The notes beneath the pieces were generated by a model. The model searched no databases and was not told where the DNA came from. It saw only the letters and a program-made list of their open reading frames with translations. This document shows, one piece after another, positions 56,272 to 64,000 of a stretch of DNA of 64,000 bases. The translations under genes and the position numbers were made by a program. Source of the DNA: Streptantibioticus parmotrematis (GTDB lineage Bacteria > Actinomycetota > Actinomycetes > Streptomycetales > Streptomycetaceae); assembly GCF_019890615.1 (NCBI RefSeq), contig NZ_JAINVZ010000029.1, forward strand, positions 1 through 64,000, given 5' to 3'. Each line of letters opens with the position of its first letter. Position 1 is the first letter of the stretch.

Positions 56272-56913
56272 TCACTTCCGCGCGGTGCGCTTCGCGGTGG
56301 TCTTGCGGGCGCTGGCTCGCTTGCCGGGGGCCTTCTTGGCGGTGGCCTTCTTCGCCGGCGCGGTCTTCTTGGCGGTCGCCTTCTTCGCCGTGGCCTTCTT
56401 CGCCGCGGCCTTCTTGGCGGTCGTCTTCTTGGCGGTGGTCTTCTTCGCCGTGGTCTTCTTGGCGGCGGCCGTGGTCTTCTTCGCCGTCGTCTTCTTCGCG
56501 GCGGTGCGCTTCGCCGTGGTCTTCTTGGCGGTGGCCTTCTTCGCCGCGGCCTTGGCGGTGGTGCGGGTGGAAGAACCGCCGCTCAGGCTGCCCTTGGGCG
56601 CCTTCTTCACCGAGACCTCGCCGCCGCGCGGGAGCTTCTTGCTGCCGCTGACCAGGTCCTTGAAGCCCTGGCCCGCGCGGAACCGGGGCACCGAGGTCTT
56701 CTTGACCCGGACCCGCTCGCCGGTCTGCGGGTTGCGGGCGTAACGGGCGGGCCGGTCCACCTTCTCGAACGAGCCGAAACCGGTGACGGAGACCCGCTCA
56801 CCAGCGACGACCGCGCGGACGATGGCGTCCAGCACGGCGTCCACCGCTTCCGCGGCCTGCTGCCGCCCGCCGACCTTGTCGGCAATCGCTTCTACGAGCT
56901 GCGCCTTGTTCAC
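56272..56913 (-). CDS. hupS: HU-like nucleoid protein with histone-like tail (HupS)
   Basis: 213 residues. The N-terminal 95 residues are [42 protein letters not shown] and the DNA-arm sequence [20 protein letters not shown]. The C-terminal 110 residues are Lys/Ala/Thr repeats ([13 protein letters not shown]), like eukaryotic linker histones. In S. coelicolor HupS is needed for proper spore nucleoid compaction. AGGGGAAG precedes the GTG start at 56913. Confidence 0.95.
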   Translation of the reverse strand: MNKAQLVEAIADKVGGRQQAAEAVDAVLDAIVRAVVAGERVSVTGFGSFEKVDRPARYARNPQTGERVRVKKTSVPRFRAGQGFKDLVSGSKKLPRGGEVSVKKAPKGSLSGGSSTRTTAKAAAKKATAKKTTAKRTAAKKTTAKKTTAAAKKTTAKKTTAKKTTAKKAAAKKATAKKATAKKTAPAKKATAKKAPGKRASARKTTAKRTARK

Positions 56914-57047
56914 GTCTTCCCCTTCGGAAACTTTGCTGGAACGAAAAAGTGTGTCCAAGCAGTCAAGCTTTTTCGCACGTTAGGGAGATATATACCGCAA
57001 ATCAAATACGAAACGGGCGAATCACCCTTGTGCCGCAACGGACTCGG

Positions 57048-57284
57048 CTACTGGTCAGTTCCCTGGCCGGGGAAGCGGCCCTGGTCGAAGTCCCTCATGA
57101 AGCGCTCCAACCGCTCCGCGGCGCCTGCCGCGTCGTGCTTCGCGGCGGCCGTGATGACGAGCAACTTGCGGCTGAGCGCCACCCGTACGTCGTCCGGCAG
57201 CTGCGCCGCGCCGACGCGGGCATGCGCCTGTTTGAGACGTGCGGCCACCCTCGCGTACAGGTCGAGTTGGCCGTCACCATCCAT
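57048..57284 (-). CDS. Small conserved helical protein, function unknown
   Basis: 78 residues: MDGDGQLDLYARVAARLKQA, AQLPDDVRVALSRKLLVITA, then RLERFMRDFDQGRFPG. Helical, no membrane segment. A conserved neighbour of hupS in Streptomyces. The ATG at 57284 has no ribosome binding site; CACAAT lies six bases before it, a weak leaderless signal. Confidence 0.7.
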   Translation of the reverse strand: MDGDGQLDLYARVAARLKQAHARVGAAQLPDDVRVALSRKLLVITAAAKHDAAGAAERLERFMRDFDQGRFPGQGTDQ

Positions 57285-57358
57285 GCGCCAATTGTGCCAT
57301 CTGAGGCGAGTTGTCACCTCCGCAGGGAGCAACTCTAGTCCGCGGGGGCCCGAACACG

Positions 57359-57400
57359 CCGAACGCGCCCCCCGCCACGCGGGGCGGGAGGCGCGTTCGG
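57359..57400. terminator. Terminator downstream of leuD
   Basis: CCGAACGCGCC and its complement enclose an inner CCCCGC/GCGGGG helix. The structure lies 105 bases after the leuD stop codon. Confidence 0.75.
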
Positions 57401-57464
57401 TGATGGCCTGAAGTGGTCGGTGCGAGGCCGCGGATCGGGTCCGGCCGGACGGCGATCAGGCCCT

Positions 57465-57497
57465 GATCGGGCGCGGATCGGGCTCGGATCGGGCCCG
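57465..57497. repeat. 11-base tandem repeat next to the leuD 3' end
   Basis: GATCGGGCGCG, GATCGGGCTCG and GATCGGGCCCG in a row, ending seven bases before the leuD stop codon at 57505. Confidence 0.85.
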
Positions 57498-57504
57498 AGG
57501 AGGC

Positions 57505-58098
57505 TCAGACCTCCACGGTGCGCGGTTTGTACGAGGGGCGCTCCGCCTCGTACGCGGCGATCTCCTCCTCGTGGCGCAGGGTGAGGCTGATGTCGTCCAG
57601 CCCCTCCAGCAGGCGCCAGCGGGCGTTGTCGTCCAACTCGAAGGACGCCGTCACCCCTTCGGCGCGCACCTCGCGGGCGACCAGGTCGACGGTGATCTCG
57701 GCGGTCGGGTCGGCCTCGGTGAGCTTCCACAGCGCCTCGATGACGTCCTGCGGGAGCACGACGGTCAGCAGGCCGTTCTTGAGCGAGTTGCCGCGGAAGA
57801 TGTCGGCGAACCGCGACGACAGGACGGTGGCGAAACCGTAGTTCTGCAGCGCCCACACGGCGTGCTCGCGGGAGGAGCCGGTGCCGAAGTCGGGGCCCGC
57901 GACCAGCACGGTGGCGCCCTGGCGTTCGGGCTGGTTCAGCACGAACTGCGGGTCCTTGCGCCAGGCCTCGAACAGCCCGTCCTCGAACCCGTTGCGGGTC
58001 ACCTTCTTGAGCCAGTGCGCCGGGATGATCTGGTCGGTGTCGACGTTGCCGCGGCGCAGCGGCACCGCACGTCCGGTGTGGGTGGTGAACGCTTCCAT
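57505..58098 (-). CDS. leuD: 3-isopropylmalate dehydratase, small subunit
   Basis: 197 residues. [40 protein letters not shown] and [20 protein letters not shown] are LeuD hallmarks (swivelling domain of isopropylmalate isomerase, leucine synthesis). The ATG lies six bases after the leuC stop codon, so translation is coupled. Partner of LeuC. Confidence 0.97.
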   Translation of the reverse strand: MEAFTTHTGRAVPLRRGNVDTDQIIPAHWLKKVTRNGFEDGLFEAWRKDPQFVLNQPERQGATVLVAGPDFGTGSSREHAVWALQNYGFATVLSSRFADIFRGNSLKNGLLTVVLPQDVIEALWKLTEADPTAEITVDLVAREVRAEGVTASFELDDNARWRLLEGLDDISLTLRHEEEIAAYEAERPSYKPRTVEV

Positions 58099-58103
58099 GG
58101 TGC

Positions 58104-59528
58104 TCAGGCCTCCACGGGGGTGCGGACGTCGGACAGGTCGGCCGGTGAGGCCAGATGGCCCAGCACCGCGGTGGCGGCGGCGACCTGGGGCGAGACCAGG
58201 TGGGTGCGGCCGCCCTTGCCCTGCCGTCCCTCGAAGTTGCGGTTGGAGGTGGACGCCGAACGCTCGCCGGGGGCGAGTTGGTCGGGATTCATACCCAGGC
58301 ACATCGAGCAACCCGCGTGCCGCCATTCGGCTCCCGCGGCGGTGAACACCTTGTCCAGGCCCTCCTCGACGGCCTGCAGCGCGACCCGCACCGAGCCGGG
58401 GACCACCAGCATCCGCACCCCGTCGGCGACCTGGCGGCCCTCGACGACGGCGGCGGCGTTGCGCAGGTCCTCGATGCGGCCGTTGGTGCACGAGCCGACG
58501 AAGACGGTGTCCACGGCGACCTCGCGCAGCGGGGTGCCTGCGGTCAGGCCCATGTACTCCAGCGCCTTCTCGGCAGCCAGCCGTTCGCCCGCGTCGTCGA
58601 ACGAGGCCGGGTCCGGCACCGAGGCGCCCAGCGGCGCGCCCTGGCCGGGGTTGGTGCCCCAGGTGACGAACGGCGACAGCTCGCTCGCGTCGATGCGCAC
58701 CTCACGGTCGAAGACCGCGTCCTCGTCGGTGCGCAGCGTCCGCCAGTACGCGACGGCCGCGTCCCAGTCGGCGCCCTCGGGCGCGTGCGGACGGTCCTTG
58801 AGATACGCGAACGTGGTCTCGTCCGGCGCGATCATGCCGGCCCGCGCGCCCGCCTCGATCGACATGTTGCACACGGTCATCCGCGCTTCCATCGACAGCT
58901 TCTCGACGGCGGAGCCGCGGTACTCGATGACGTGGCCCTGGCCGCCGCCGGTGCCGATCCTCGCGATGACGGCGAGGATCAGGTCCTTGGCGGAGACGCC
59001 GTCGGGCAGTTCGCCGTCCACCGTGACGGCCATGGTGCGGAACGGCGCCATGGGCAGCGTCTGGGTGGCCAGCACGTGTTCCACCTGGCTGGTGCCGATG
59101 CCGAAGGCCAGCGCGCCGAACGCGCCGTGCGTGGAGGTGTGGCTGTCGCCGCAGACCACCGTGGTGCCCGGCTGGGTCAGGCCCAACTGCGGCCCGACGA
59201 CGTGCACGACGCCCTGCTCGACGTCGCCCAGCGGGTGCAGCCGTACGCCGAACTCCGCGCAGTTCTTGCGCAGGGTCTCCAGCTGGGTGCGCGAGACCGG
59301 GTCGGCGATCGGCTTGTCGATGTCGAGGGTCGGGGTGTTGTGGTCCTCGGTGGCGATGGTGAGGTCCGTGCGGCGCACGGTGCGGCCGGACAGGCGGAGC
59401 CCGTCGAAGGCCTGCGGGCTGGTGACCTCGTGCAGCAGGTGCAGATCGATGTAGAGCAGATCCGGCTCGCCTTCGGCGCGCCTGACGACGTGGTCGTCCC
59501 AGACCTTCTCCGCGAGTGTCCGTCCCAT
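58104..59528 (-). CDS. leuC: 3-isopropylmalate dehydratase, large subunit
   Basis: 474 residues. Cluster-ligand cysteines are in [17 protein letters not shown] and [15 protein letters not shown] (C and CxxC), which bind a 4Fe-4S cluster. Other signatures: [40 protein letters not shown] and [20 protein letters not shown]. With LeuD it converts 2- to 3-isopropylmalate. GGAGGG lies before the ATG. A hairpin (59541-59560) directly abuts this ribosome binding site. Divergent from ndgR. Confidence 0.97.
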   Translation of the reverse strand: MGRTLAEKVWDDHVVRRAEGEPDLLYIDLHLLHEVTSPQAFDGLRLSGRTVRRTDLTIATEDHNTPTLDIDKPIADPVSRTQLETLRKNCAEFGVRLHPLGDVEQGVVHVVGPQLGLTQPGTTVVCGDSHTSTHGAFGALAFGIGTSQVEHVLATQTLPMAPFRTMAVTVDGELPDGVSAKDLILAVIARIGTGGGQGHVIEYRGSAVEKLSMEARMTVCNMSIEAGARAGMIAPDETTFAYLKDRPHAPEGADWDAAVAYWRTLRTDEDAVFDREVRIDASELSPFVTWGTNPGQGAPLGASVPDPASFDDAGERLAAEKALEYMGLTAGTPLREVAVDTVFVGSCTNGRIEDLRNAAAVVEGRQVADGVRMLVVPGSVRVALQAVEEGLDKVFTAAGAEWRHAGCSMCLGMNPDQLAPGERSASTSNRNFEGRQGKGGRTHLVSPQVAAATAVLGHLASPADLSDVRTPVEA

Positions 59529-59540
59529 CGCTTTCCCTCC

Positions 59541-59560
59541 GGCCGGCTTCGTCGCCGGCC
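59541..59560 (-). promoter_or_regulatory. Hairpin next to the leuC ribosome binding site
   Basis: GGCCGGC-N6-GCCGGCC (a seven-base stem) ends one base before the GGAGGG of leuC on the minus strand. It may affect translation initiation. Confidence 0.4.
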
Positions 59561-59665
59561 AACTCGTCCGAGTACGGCGGCGTCCGGTCCCCGTGGTGTG
59601 CGGCCACTCGCGGACGCCGATCCGGCGTTGTCCTCCAGCGTGACGGCTTCTGGAGAAAATTGAAC

Positions 59666-59694
59666 TTGCGTTTCACACTGTGAGACGTAAGTAT
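59666..59694 (+). promoter_or_regulatory. ndgR promoter containing a palindromic operator
   Basis: -35 TTGCGT (59666-59671), 17 bases, -10 AAGTAT (59689-59694), then six bases and the ndgR ATG. The spacer contains the perfect palindrome TCACA-C-TGTGA (59673-59683), extended to GTTTCACACTGTGAGAC with one mismatch. The placement suggests autoregulation and control of divergent leuCD. Confidence 0.65.
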
Positions 59695-59700
59695 CGTTGC

Positions 59701-60420
59701 ATGGACAACTCTAGCGGCGTCGGCGTTCTCGACAAGGCGGCCGCGGTGCTGAGCGCACTGGAGTCCGGTCCGGCCACCCTGGCCGGGCTGGTCGCCTCCA
59801 CCGGTCTCGCCCGCCCGACCGCCCACCGGCTCGCCGTCGCACTCGAACACCACCGCATGGTGGCCCGCGACATGCAGGGCCGTTTCATCCTCGGACCGCG
59901 GCTGGCGGAACTGTCGGCCGCCGCGGGCGAGGACCGGCTGCTCGCCACCGCGGGCCCCGTGCTCACCCACCTACGGGACGTGACCGGCGAGAGCGCGCAG
60001 CTGTATCGCCGCCAGGGCGACATGCGCATCTGCGTGGCCGCGGCGGAACGGCTGTCCGGACTGCGGGACACCGTGCCGGTCGGCTCGACGCTGCCCATGA
60101 AGGCGGGCTCGGCGGCGCAGGTACTGATGGCCTGGGAGGAGCCGGAGCGGCTGCACCGGGGACTTCAGGGCGCGCGCTTCACCGCGACCGCGCTGTCCGG
60201 CGTGCGGCGGCGCGGCTGGGCGCAGTCCATCGGCGAACGCGAGCCGGGCGTGGCCTCGGTCTCCGCACCGGTGCGCGGGCCGTCCAACCGCGTGGTCGCG
60301 GCGGTCTCCGTCTCCGGCCCGATCGAGCGCCTGACCCGTCACCCGGGCCGGATGCACGCGCAGGCGGTGATAGACGCGGCGACGCGGCTGTCGGAGGCAC
60401 TGCGGCGCAACGGGGGCTGA
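59701..60420 (+). CDS. ndgR: NdgR/AreB-type IclR regulator of amino-acid metabolism
   Basis: 239 residues. The N-terminal winged helix has LDKAAAVLSALESGPATLAG and ASTGLARPTAHRLAVALEHH; the effector domain has GSTLPMKAGSAAQVLMAWEE and GVASVSAPVRGPSNRVVAAV. NdgR/AreB is known to lie opposite leuCD in Streptomyces and to control leucine genes and antibiotic output. There is no ribosome binding site; AAGTAT lies six bases before the ATG. Confidence 0.92.
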   Translation: MDNSSGVGVLDKAAAVLSALESGPATLAGLVASTGLARPTAHRLAVALEHHRMVARDMQGRFILGPRLAELSAAAGEDRLLATAGPVLTHLRDVTGESAQLYRRQGDMRICVAAAERLSGLRDTVPVGSTLPMKAGSAAQVLMAWEEPERLHRGLQGARFTATALSGVRRRGWAQSIGEREPGVASVSAPVRGPSNRVVAAVSVSGPIERLTRHPGRMHAQAVIDAATRLSEALRRNGG

Positions 60421-60446
60421 GGGCGGGCGGGCCGCCCCCCGCTCCC

Positions 60447-61031
60447 TCAGCGGTGCCCGTCCAGGCGGGACTGTGCGCCGACGCCTTCCCGCAGCGGGCG
60501 GACCCCGGTGGCCGCGCCCAGGCCGTACGGGGGCATGTCGCCGTAGATCGACTCGTAGTTGCCGGCGGGCACCACGTACGTCTCGTGCCAGATGCCCACG
60601 TGCAGCGCCTTCTTGCGCGCGTAGCGGTTGACCATCGTCCACGCGGGACGGTGCAGGCCGGTGAGGTCGGAGGCGTAGCGCAGCAGCTGCTCCTTCGACG
60701 CCCAGTACTGGACGACGTAGTACGTGCGCGGCGAGCCGGTGAGCAGCTGGTATCCCAGGAGCCCGCTGTCCGGCCTGCGCCGCAGCTCCCGCAGCATGCG
60801 CGGCATGGCGACGAGGACCCGCAGCCAGTGGTGGGGGGCCCGGAAGTGGTTGATCCGCATGCCGATCAGGAAGACGACGAGGTCGCCTTCCGCGGCGGCG
60901 GTGGTGCGGCCGGGTATGGGCTTGCCGCGCGTGAACGGCTCGTCCGGCCTGGACAGCTCGGCCTTCGCGGTCGGTCCGTCCTTCGCGGTCGGCGCGTTCG
61001 CTCCGGTCGGCGTGATCGGCGTTTCCGGCAT
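60447..61031 (-). CDS. DUF4188 domain protein
   Basis: 194 residues. After a polar N terminus come EGDLVVFLIGMRINHFRAPH, LLGYQLLTGSPRTYYVVQYW and GIWHETYVVPAGNYESIYGD. The DUF4188 family is related to dimeric alpha-beta barrel monooxygenase/heme-binding folds; function unknown. GGGGG precedes the ATG at 61031. Divergent from a MerR regulator with a dyad between, so probably its target. It ends opposite ndgR. Confidence 0.82.
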   Translation of the reverse strand: MPETPITPTGANAPTAKDGPTAKAELSRPDEPFTRGKPIPGRTTAAAEGDLVVFLIGMRINHFRAPHHWLRVLVAMPRMLRELRRRPDSGLLGYQLLTGSPRTYYVVQYWASKEQLLRYASDLTGLHRPAWTMVNRYARKKALHVGIWHETYVVPAGNYESIYGDMPPYGLGAATGVRPLREGVGAQSRLDGHR

Positions 61032-61086
61032 GAGGGCCCCCCGTTCGACGCGCGGACGCCGGGAGACGGCGCCCGCTGCCCAGTGA

Positions 61087-61107
61087 TGGGATAGTGGCAC
61101 TCTCCAA
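61087..61107. promoter_or_regulatory. Candidate MerR operator
   Basis: TGGGATAGT-GGC-ACTCTCCAA: nine-base arms with two mismatches, between the divergent DUF4188 and MerR genes. Confidence 0.45.
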
Positions 61108-61149
61108 GTCAGGGCACAAGGCCCGAGGCCCGAGGAAGGACGCGAGAGC

Positions 61150-61791
61150 GTGCGACTGGCGGAACTGAGCGGGCGCAGTGGCGTACCCACCGCGACGATC
61201 AAGTACTACCTGCGGGAGGGCCTGCTGCCGCCCGGCGAGCGGGTCAGCGCCACGCAGGCCGAGTACGGCGAGGCGCACCTGCGGAGGCTGCGACTGGTGC
61301 GGGCCCTGATCCAGGTCGGCAAGGTGCCGGTGGCCGCCGCGCGGGAGGTGCTGGCGGCCGTGGACGACGACAGCCTCGGGCAGACGATCCGGCTGGGCGC
61401 CGCGCTGTGGGCGCTGCCGCAGGGCGTGCGGCCCGAACCGGACGATCCCGACGCGGTGGCCGCAGCGCGCGAGGTGGACCGGCTCCTGGCGGACCTGGGG
61501 TGGTCCACGTCACGGGAGATCGGCAACCTGTCCCCCGCCTACCGCACGCTGGTCGCCGCGCTGGCGACGCTGGCCCGGCTCGGGTACCCGTGCGACGCCG
61601 CGCACCTGGCGCCGTACGCGGAGCAGATGGGCCGTACCGCGGCGCTGGACCTGGACATGCTGGAGGAGTACCCGACGCCGGTGGAGAAGGTCGAGGCGGC
61701 CGTGGCGGCGGCGGTGCTCTACGAGCCGGTGCTGCTGAGCCTGCGGCGGCTGGCACAGGAGGAGGAGTCCGCGCGGCGGTACGGCCTGTGA
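61150..61791 (+). CDS. MerR-family transcriptional regulator
   Basis: 213 residues. The DNA-binding domain is MRLAELSGRSGVPTATIKYY and LREGLLPPGERVSATQAEYG. A helical C-terminal domain of about 140 residues replaces the usual short effector part, and no Cys-based metal site is seen; the ligand is unknown. GAAGGA lies before the GTG start. Its last bases, including the stop, are duplicated. Confidence 0.88.
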   Translation: MRLAELSGRSGVPTATIKYYLREGLLPPGERVSATQAEYGEAHLRRLRLVRALIQVGKVPVAAAREVLAAVDDDSLGQTIRLGAALWALPQGVRPEPDDPDAVAAAREVDRLLADLGWSTSREIGNLSPAYRTLVAALATLARLGYPCDAAHLAPYAEQMGRTAALDLDMLEEYPTPVEKVEAAVAAAVLYEPVLLSLRRLAQEEESARRYGL

Positions 61792-61810
61792 GACGGTGCG
61801 GCCTGTGAGA
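61777..61810. repeat. 17-base tandem duplication over the MerR-gene stop codon
   Basis: CGGTACGGCCTGTGAGA (61777-61793) and CGGTGCGGCCTGTGAGA (61794-61810). Stops at 61789 and 61806 are 17 bases apart, in different frames. Confidence 0.92.
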
Positions 61811-61857
61811 CGGGTCACGGCGGCCGGGGCGTCGGCCCGCCCCCTGGAACGCGAAGA

Positions 61858-61881
61858 AGCCCTCCGCCGAAGCGAAGGGCT
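61858..61881 (-). terminator. Weak hairpin after the tRNA genes
   Basis: AGCCCT and AGGGCT form a six-base stem with a 12-base loop, 13 bases beyond the last tRNA-Glu on the minus strand. Confidence 0.5.
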
Positions 61882-61893
61882 CACGCGATCAAG

Positions 61894-61966
61894 TACCCCC
61901 GACCGGATTCGAACCGGCGCTACTGCCTTGAGAGGGCAGCGTGCTAGGCCGCTACACAACGGGGGC
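61894..61966 (-). tRNA. tRNA-Glu (CTC)
   Basis: 73 bases. Minus-strand acceptor GCCCCCG pairs with CGGGGGT. The anticodon arm CTGCC-CTCTCAA-GGCAG shows anticodon CTC. The T arm CCGGTTCGAATCCGG is intact. CCA is not encoded. Confidence 0.95.
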
Positions 61967-62029
61967 CCTTGGCGATCCGTGACCCATCGCCTCCAGGTGC
62001 GACCTGGATGGTGACGGTGTCAGGATCAG

Positions 62030-62102
62030 TACCCCCGACCGGATTCGAACCGGCGCTACTGCCTTGAGAGGGCAGCGTGCTAGGCCGCTACACAACGGGG
62101 GC
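62030..62102 (-). tRNA. tRNA-Glu (CTC), second identical copy
   Basis: Same 73 bases as the other copy, with a 63-base spacer between. The spacer has a TCCAGGT-GCG-ACCTGGA hairpin (61992-62008). Confidence 0.95.
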
Positions 62103-62124
62103 TTGATCGATATCTTTCGACCTG

Positions 62125-62196
62125 CTGGGCTACCAGGACTCGAACCTAGACTAACTGAACCAGAATCAGTCGTGCTGCCAATTACACCATAGCCCA
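62125..62196 (-). tRNA. tRNA-Gln (CTG)
   Basis: 72 bases. The acceptor TGGGCTA pairs with TAGCCCA. The anticodon arm ACTGA-TTCTGGT-TCAGT shows anticodon CTG. Discriminator G; CCA not encoded. It is first of the three-tRNA transcript on the minus strand. Confidence 0.95.
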
Positions 62197-62515
62197 CCGG
62201 AACTCAACCCCCCAGAGGGGCCTTCGCTCGGCTTGCGCCCCTCGGTTCCGGCCTTTCGGCCCGCCCGGGCGGCGCAGAAAGAACATTACCGGATGCGGGC
62301 CGTGGCACCAAAACCGAATCCCGCACCCCTGGGTCCGGCACGGCCGGTGACGTGGCCGTCACGCGAAGGGGGGGTGTGCGTCGGCGCGGCCGGCGTCGAG
62401 GGGGTCGGCGCCGCGGGCGATCACCGGTGGGGGGAAGTCGAGTTCCGGTCGGGAGCAAAGCGCTTACTTGGGGGCAAGACACCTACTAGTCACTAGCAGG
62501 CGGCCTCCCGAGTCG
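62197..62515. other. Spacer upstream of the tRNA genes
   Basis: 319 bases with no supported gene. It must hold the tRNA promoter on the minus strand, but no strong hexamers stand out. A CTAGT/ACTAG palindromic patch lies near 62490-62500. Confidence 0.45.
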
Positions 62516-62986
62516 TCACACGTCCACCTCGGCCCAGACCGTCTTGCCGGGGGCGTCGGTGCGCGGGACGACGGCCCAGCGCGCGGCGAGCGACGCGACC
62601 AGCCATAGACCGCGGCCGGACTCGGCGTCCGGCGCGGCAACGGACGCCTGCTCCGGCGGCAGGCGATCGCCCCGGGCGTCGGAGACCTCCACCCGCAGGG
62701 TGACCGGGTCGGGCCCGCACAGCCCCAGGACCAGACGGAACTCCCGCCCGGGGACGTGGCCGTGGCGGACGGCGTTGGCGGTCAGCTCGGCGGCGATCAG
62801 GGTCACGGCGTCGGACGCCTCCGTACCGCGCGGGTAGCCCCAGGCGTCCAGGCGCCGGGTGACCAGCCGCCGGGCGAGCCGCGCACCCCGGTCGGTGGCG
62901 GTGAACGACATCGCGAACTCCCGCGCGCAGGTGGGCTGTCGGGGCTGCCGGGATGGGGCCACGATGGATGGATTTTCGCTGCACAT
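62516..62986 (-). CDS. HATPase-fold (anti-sigma/WhiJ-module type) ATP-binding protein
   Basis: 156 residues. The histidine-kinase-like ATPase fold: N box LIAAELTANAVRHGHVPGRE, G1 box VEVSDARGDRLP, G2 region DAESGRGLWLVASLAARWAV. The N terminus MCSENPSIVAPSRQPRQPTC is typical of stand-alone ATPases in Streptomyces next to XRE/DUF397 pairs. No phosphotransfer His. It may be a serine kinase-like switch. Divergent from the XRE gene. No clear ribosome binding site precedes the ATG. Confidence 0.82.
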   Translation of the reverse strand: MCSENPSIVAPSRQPRQPTCAREFAMSFTATDRGARLARRLVTRRLDAWGYPRGTEASDAVTLIAAELTANAVRHGHVPGREFRLVLGLCGPDPVTLRVEVSDARGDRLPPEQASVAAPDAESGRGLWLVASLAARWAVVPRTDAPGKTVWAEVDV

Positions 62987-63098
62987 GGCGTTGAGAGTGG
63001 CCAGCCGTCGCTACGGTGACCAGTAACGACCCCGGTACAGAGCGTTGCCGTAGGGGTCGGGGTACGGGCTTGTCGGGGTGGCGTTGAGGAGGCGACCG

Positions 63099-63938
63099 AT
63101 GCCCCAGATTCCTGGACAGGGCGGGCGGAACGAGGACCCCGCCGACGAGTTGGTGCGGTCGTTCGGCCGCCAGTTCAAGATCTTCCGCGAGCGGGCGGGC
63201 CTCACTCAGGCGGAACTGGGTGAGCAACTCGGCTACGGCGAGGCGCAGATCGCGTCGATCGAGCAGGGCAGACGGATCGCCCGCCCGCAGACGATCGACC
63301 GGGCGGACGAACTGCTGGGAGCGGGCGGGGTGTTGACCGCCCGCAAGAAGGAGATAGGGCACGCGCGGTACCCCGCGTTCTTCCGGGACGCGGCACGGAT
63401 CGAGGAGGAGGCGGTCGAGTTCCATCAGTACGCGTCGCTGGTCATGCCGGGGATGTTGCAGACGGACGAGTATGCGAGGGCGATGTTCACCGTGCGGCGC
63501 CCCCGCAGAACGCACGCTGAGATCGACCAGATGGTCACGGCTCGCCTGGCCCGCCACGCGCTGTTCAGTCGCAAACCCGCGCCATGCCTGAGCTTCGTCC
63601 TGGAGGAAGTGATCCTTCATCGGCCGTTCGGCGGCGTGCGTGTTCTGCGGGGGCAGCTGGAGCACCTCATGCTCACAGGTGACAACCCGAACGTCGAGAT
63701 CCAGGTGATGCCTACCCGGGTTACCGATCACGCAGGAGTCGACGGCCCGTTCACCCTCATGACCCCCGAGGGCGGAGAACCTGTCGGGTACGTGGAGAGT
63801 CAGGGCAATGGCCGGGTGATCACCGATCGCGAAACGGTACGCGGCTTCAGCGTGCGCTATGGAATCCTGCGAGCACAGGCGTTGTGTCCCGACGCCTCAA
63901 TGCAACACATCGAGAAGTTGCTGCAAGGAGAGCTATGA
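63099..63938 (+). CDS. XRE-family regulator with DUF5753 domain
   Basis: 279 residues. The helix-turn-helix at about 25-80 has RERAGLTQAELGEQLGYGEA and IASIEQGRRIARPQTIDRAD. The rest is a DUF5753 domain (FHQYASLVMPGMLQTDEYAR, FVLEEVILHRPFGGVRVLRG). GAGGAGG lies before the ATG. The stop overlaps the next ATG (ATGA). This XRE-DUF397 coupling is the WhiJ-type module of which Streptomyces carry dozens. Confidence 0.9.
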   Translation: MPQIPGQGGRNEDPADELVRSFGRQFKIFRERAGLTQAELGEQLGYGEAQIASIEQGRRIARPQTIDRADELLGAGGVLTARKKEIGHARYPAFFRDAARIEEEAVEFHQYASLVMPGMLQTDEYARAMFTVRRPRRTHAEIDQMVTARLARHALFSRKPAPCLSFVLEEVILHRPFGGVRVLRGQLEHLMLTGDNPNVEIQVMPTRVTDHAGVDGPFTLMTPEGGEPVGYVESQGNGRVITDRETVRGFSVRYGILRAQALCPDASMQHIEKLLQGEL

Positions 63939-64000
63939 AGATAGACGACTTCGACAGCCACCCGCTCACCTGGTTCAAGAGCACCCACAGTGGTGGAGAA
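63935..64000 (+). CDS. DUF397-domain protein, N-terminal fragment
   Basis: 22 codons before the window ends. MKIDDFDSHPLTWFKSTHSG fits the start of DUF397 proteins (W-x-K-S-x-x-S-G). Coupled to the XRE gene by a four-base overlap. Confidence 0.75.
   Translation, partial: MKIDDFDSHPLTWFKSTHSGGE

Noticed and set aside
56290-56560. AAG-rich periodic sequence as a CRISPR or satellite
   Set aside because: Encodes the Lys/Ala/Thr repeats of HupS.
61894-62102. Identical 73-base repeats as a mobile element or CRISPR
   Set aside because: They are two tRNA-Glu genes.
62125-62196. tRNA-Gln as an integration site for an island
   Set aside because: No repeated tRNA 3' fragment, integrase or element border is seen.

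Overview
The window is core chromosome of a Streptomyces-type actinomycete. It is very GC-rich, with nearly every third codon position G or C and frequent GTG starts. It carries gene sets known from Streptomyces: a four-gene signal peptidase cluster (sipW-X-Y-Z), nsdA, the lysine-tailed HU protein hupS, ndgR next to leuCD, glcP, and amtB-glnB-glnD. I cannot name the species. There is no insertion sequence, prophage, CRISPR array, rRNA or replication origin. Most genes lie on the minus strand.

Layout. Bases 1-9400 hold, in minus-strand order, a SprT-like protease, rpsP-khpA-rimM-trmD-rplS (ribosome protein and tRNA/ribosome maturation), sipW-sipX-sipY-sipZ, a Nudix hydrolase, a DUF2469 gene, a YraN nuclease and the start of a ComM-like ATPase. 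Bases 9600-17000 hold proS, a methyltransferase, an FtsH-like protease, ffh with a GNAT gene, and a small secreted protein. Bases 17000-24600 hold the nitrogen module amtB-glnB-glnD, the developmental regulator nsdA and a degenerate primase-polymerase protein. Bases 24600-34600 hold ftsY, an NCS1 permease, glcP, smc (with unusual insertions), a small coiled-coil protein and acylphosphatase. Bases 34600-38000 are accessory-looking: a CAP-domain secreted protein, an epoxide-hydrolase-like enzyme, and a divergent flavodoxin/HxlR pair. Bases 38000-48800 hold mutM, rnc, rpmF, a DUF177 gene, a coiled-coil protein, coaD, rsmD, two unknowns, recG, a FakA/YloV-like gene and rpmB. Bases 48800-59600 hold thiD, thiL, an Lrp-like domain gene, a DUF3515 lipoprotein, ddl, gpsA, plsC, cofC, a cold-shock-like gene, hupS, an unknown, and leuD-leuC. 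Bases 59700-64000 hold ndgR, a DUF4188/MerR divergent pair, three tRNA genes (Glu, Glu, Gln), and a divergent ATPase versus XRE-DUF397 regulatory module that runs off the end.

How the genes fit together. SRP (ffh) and its receptor (ftsY) deliver proteins that the four signal peptidases cleave. amtB-glnB-glnD senses and imports ammonium, with a candidate GlnR box upstream. ndgR probably controls leuCD and itself through a palindrome inside its own promoter.

Two patterns run through the window. (1) At least five unrelated genes (sipY, glnB, the primase-like gene, thiL, the MerR gene) have their last bases plus the stop codon repeated in tandem downstream. The stop-to-stop steps are mostly not multiples of three, so the extra stops fall in other reading frames. 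(2) At least seven genes have a TANNNT box 6-7 bases before the start codon and no ribosome binding site, the hallmark of leaderless transcripts. All calls come from reading the sequence; no database search was run.
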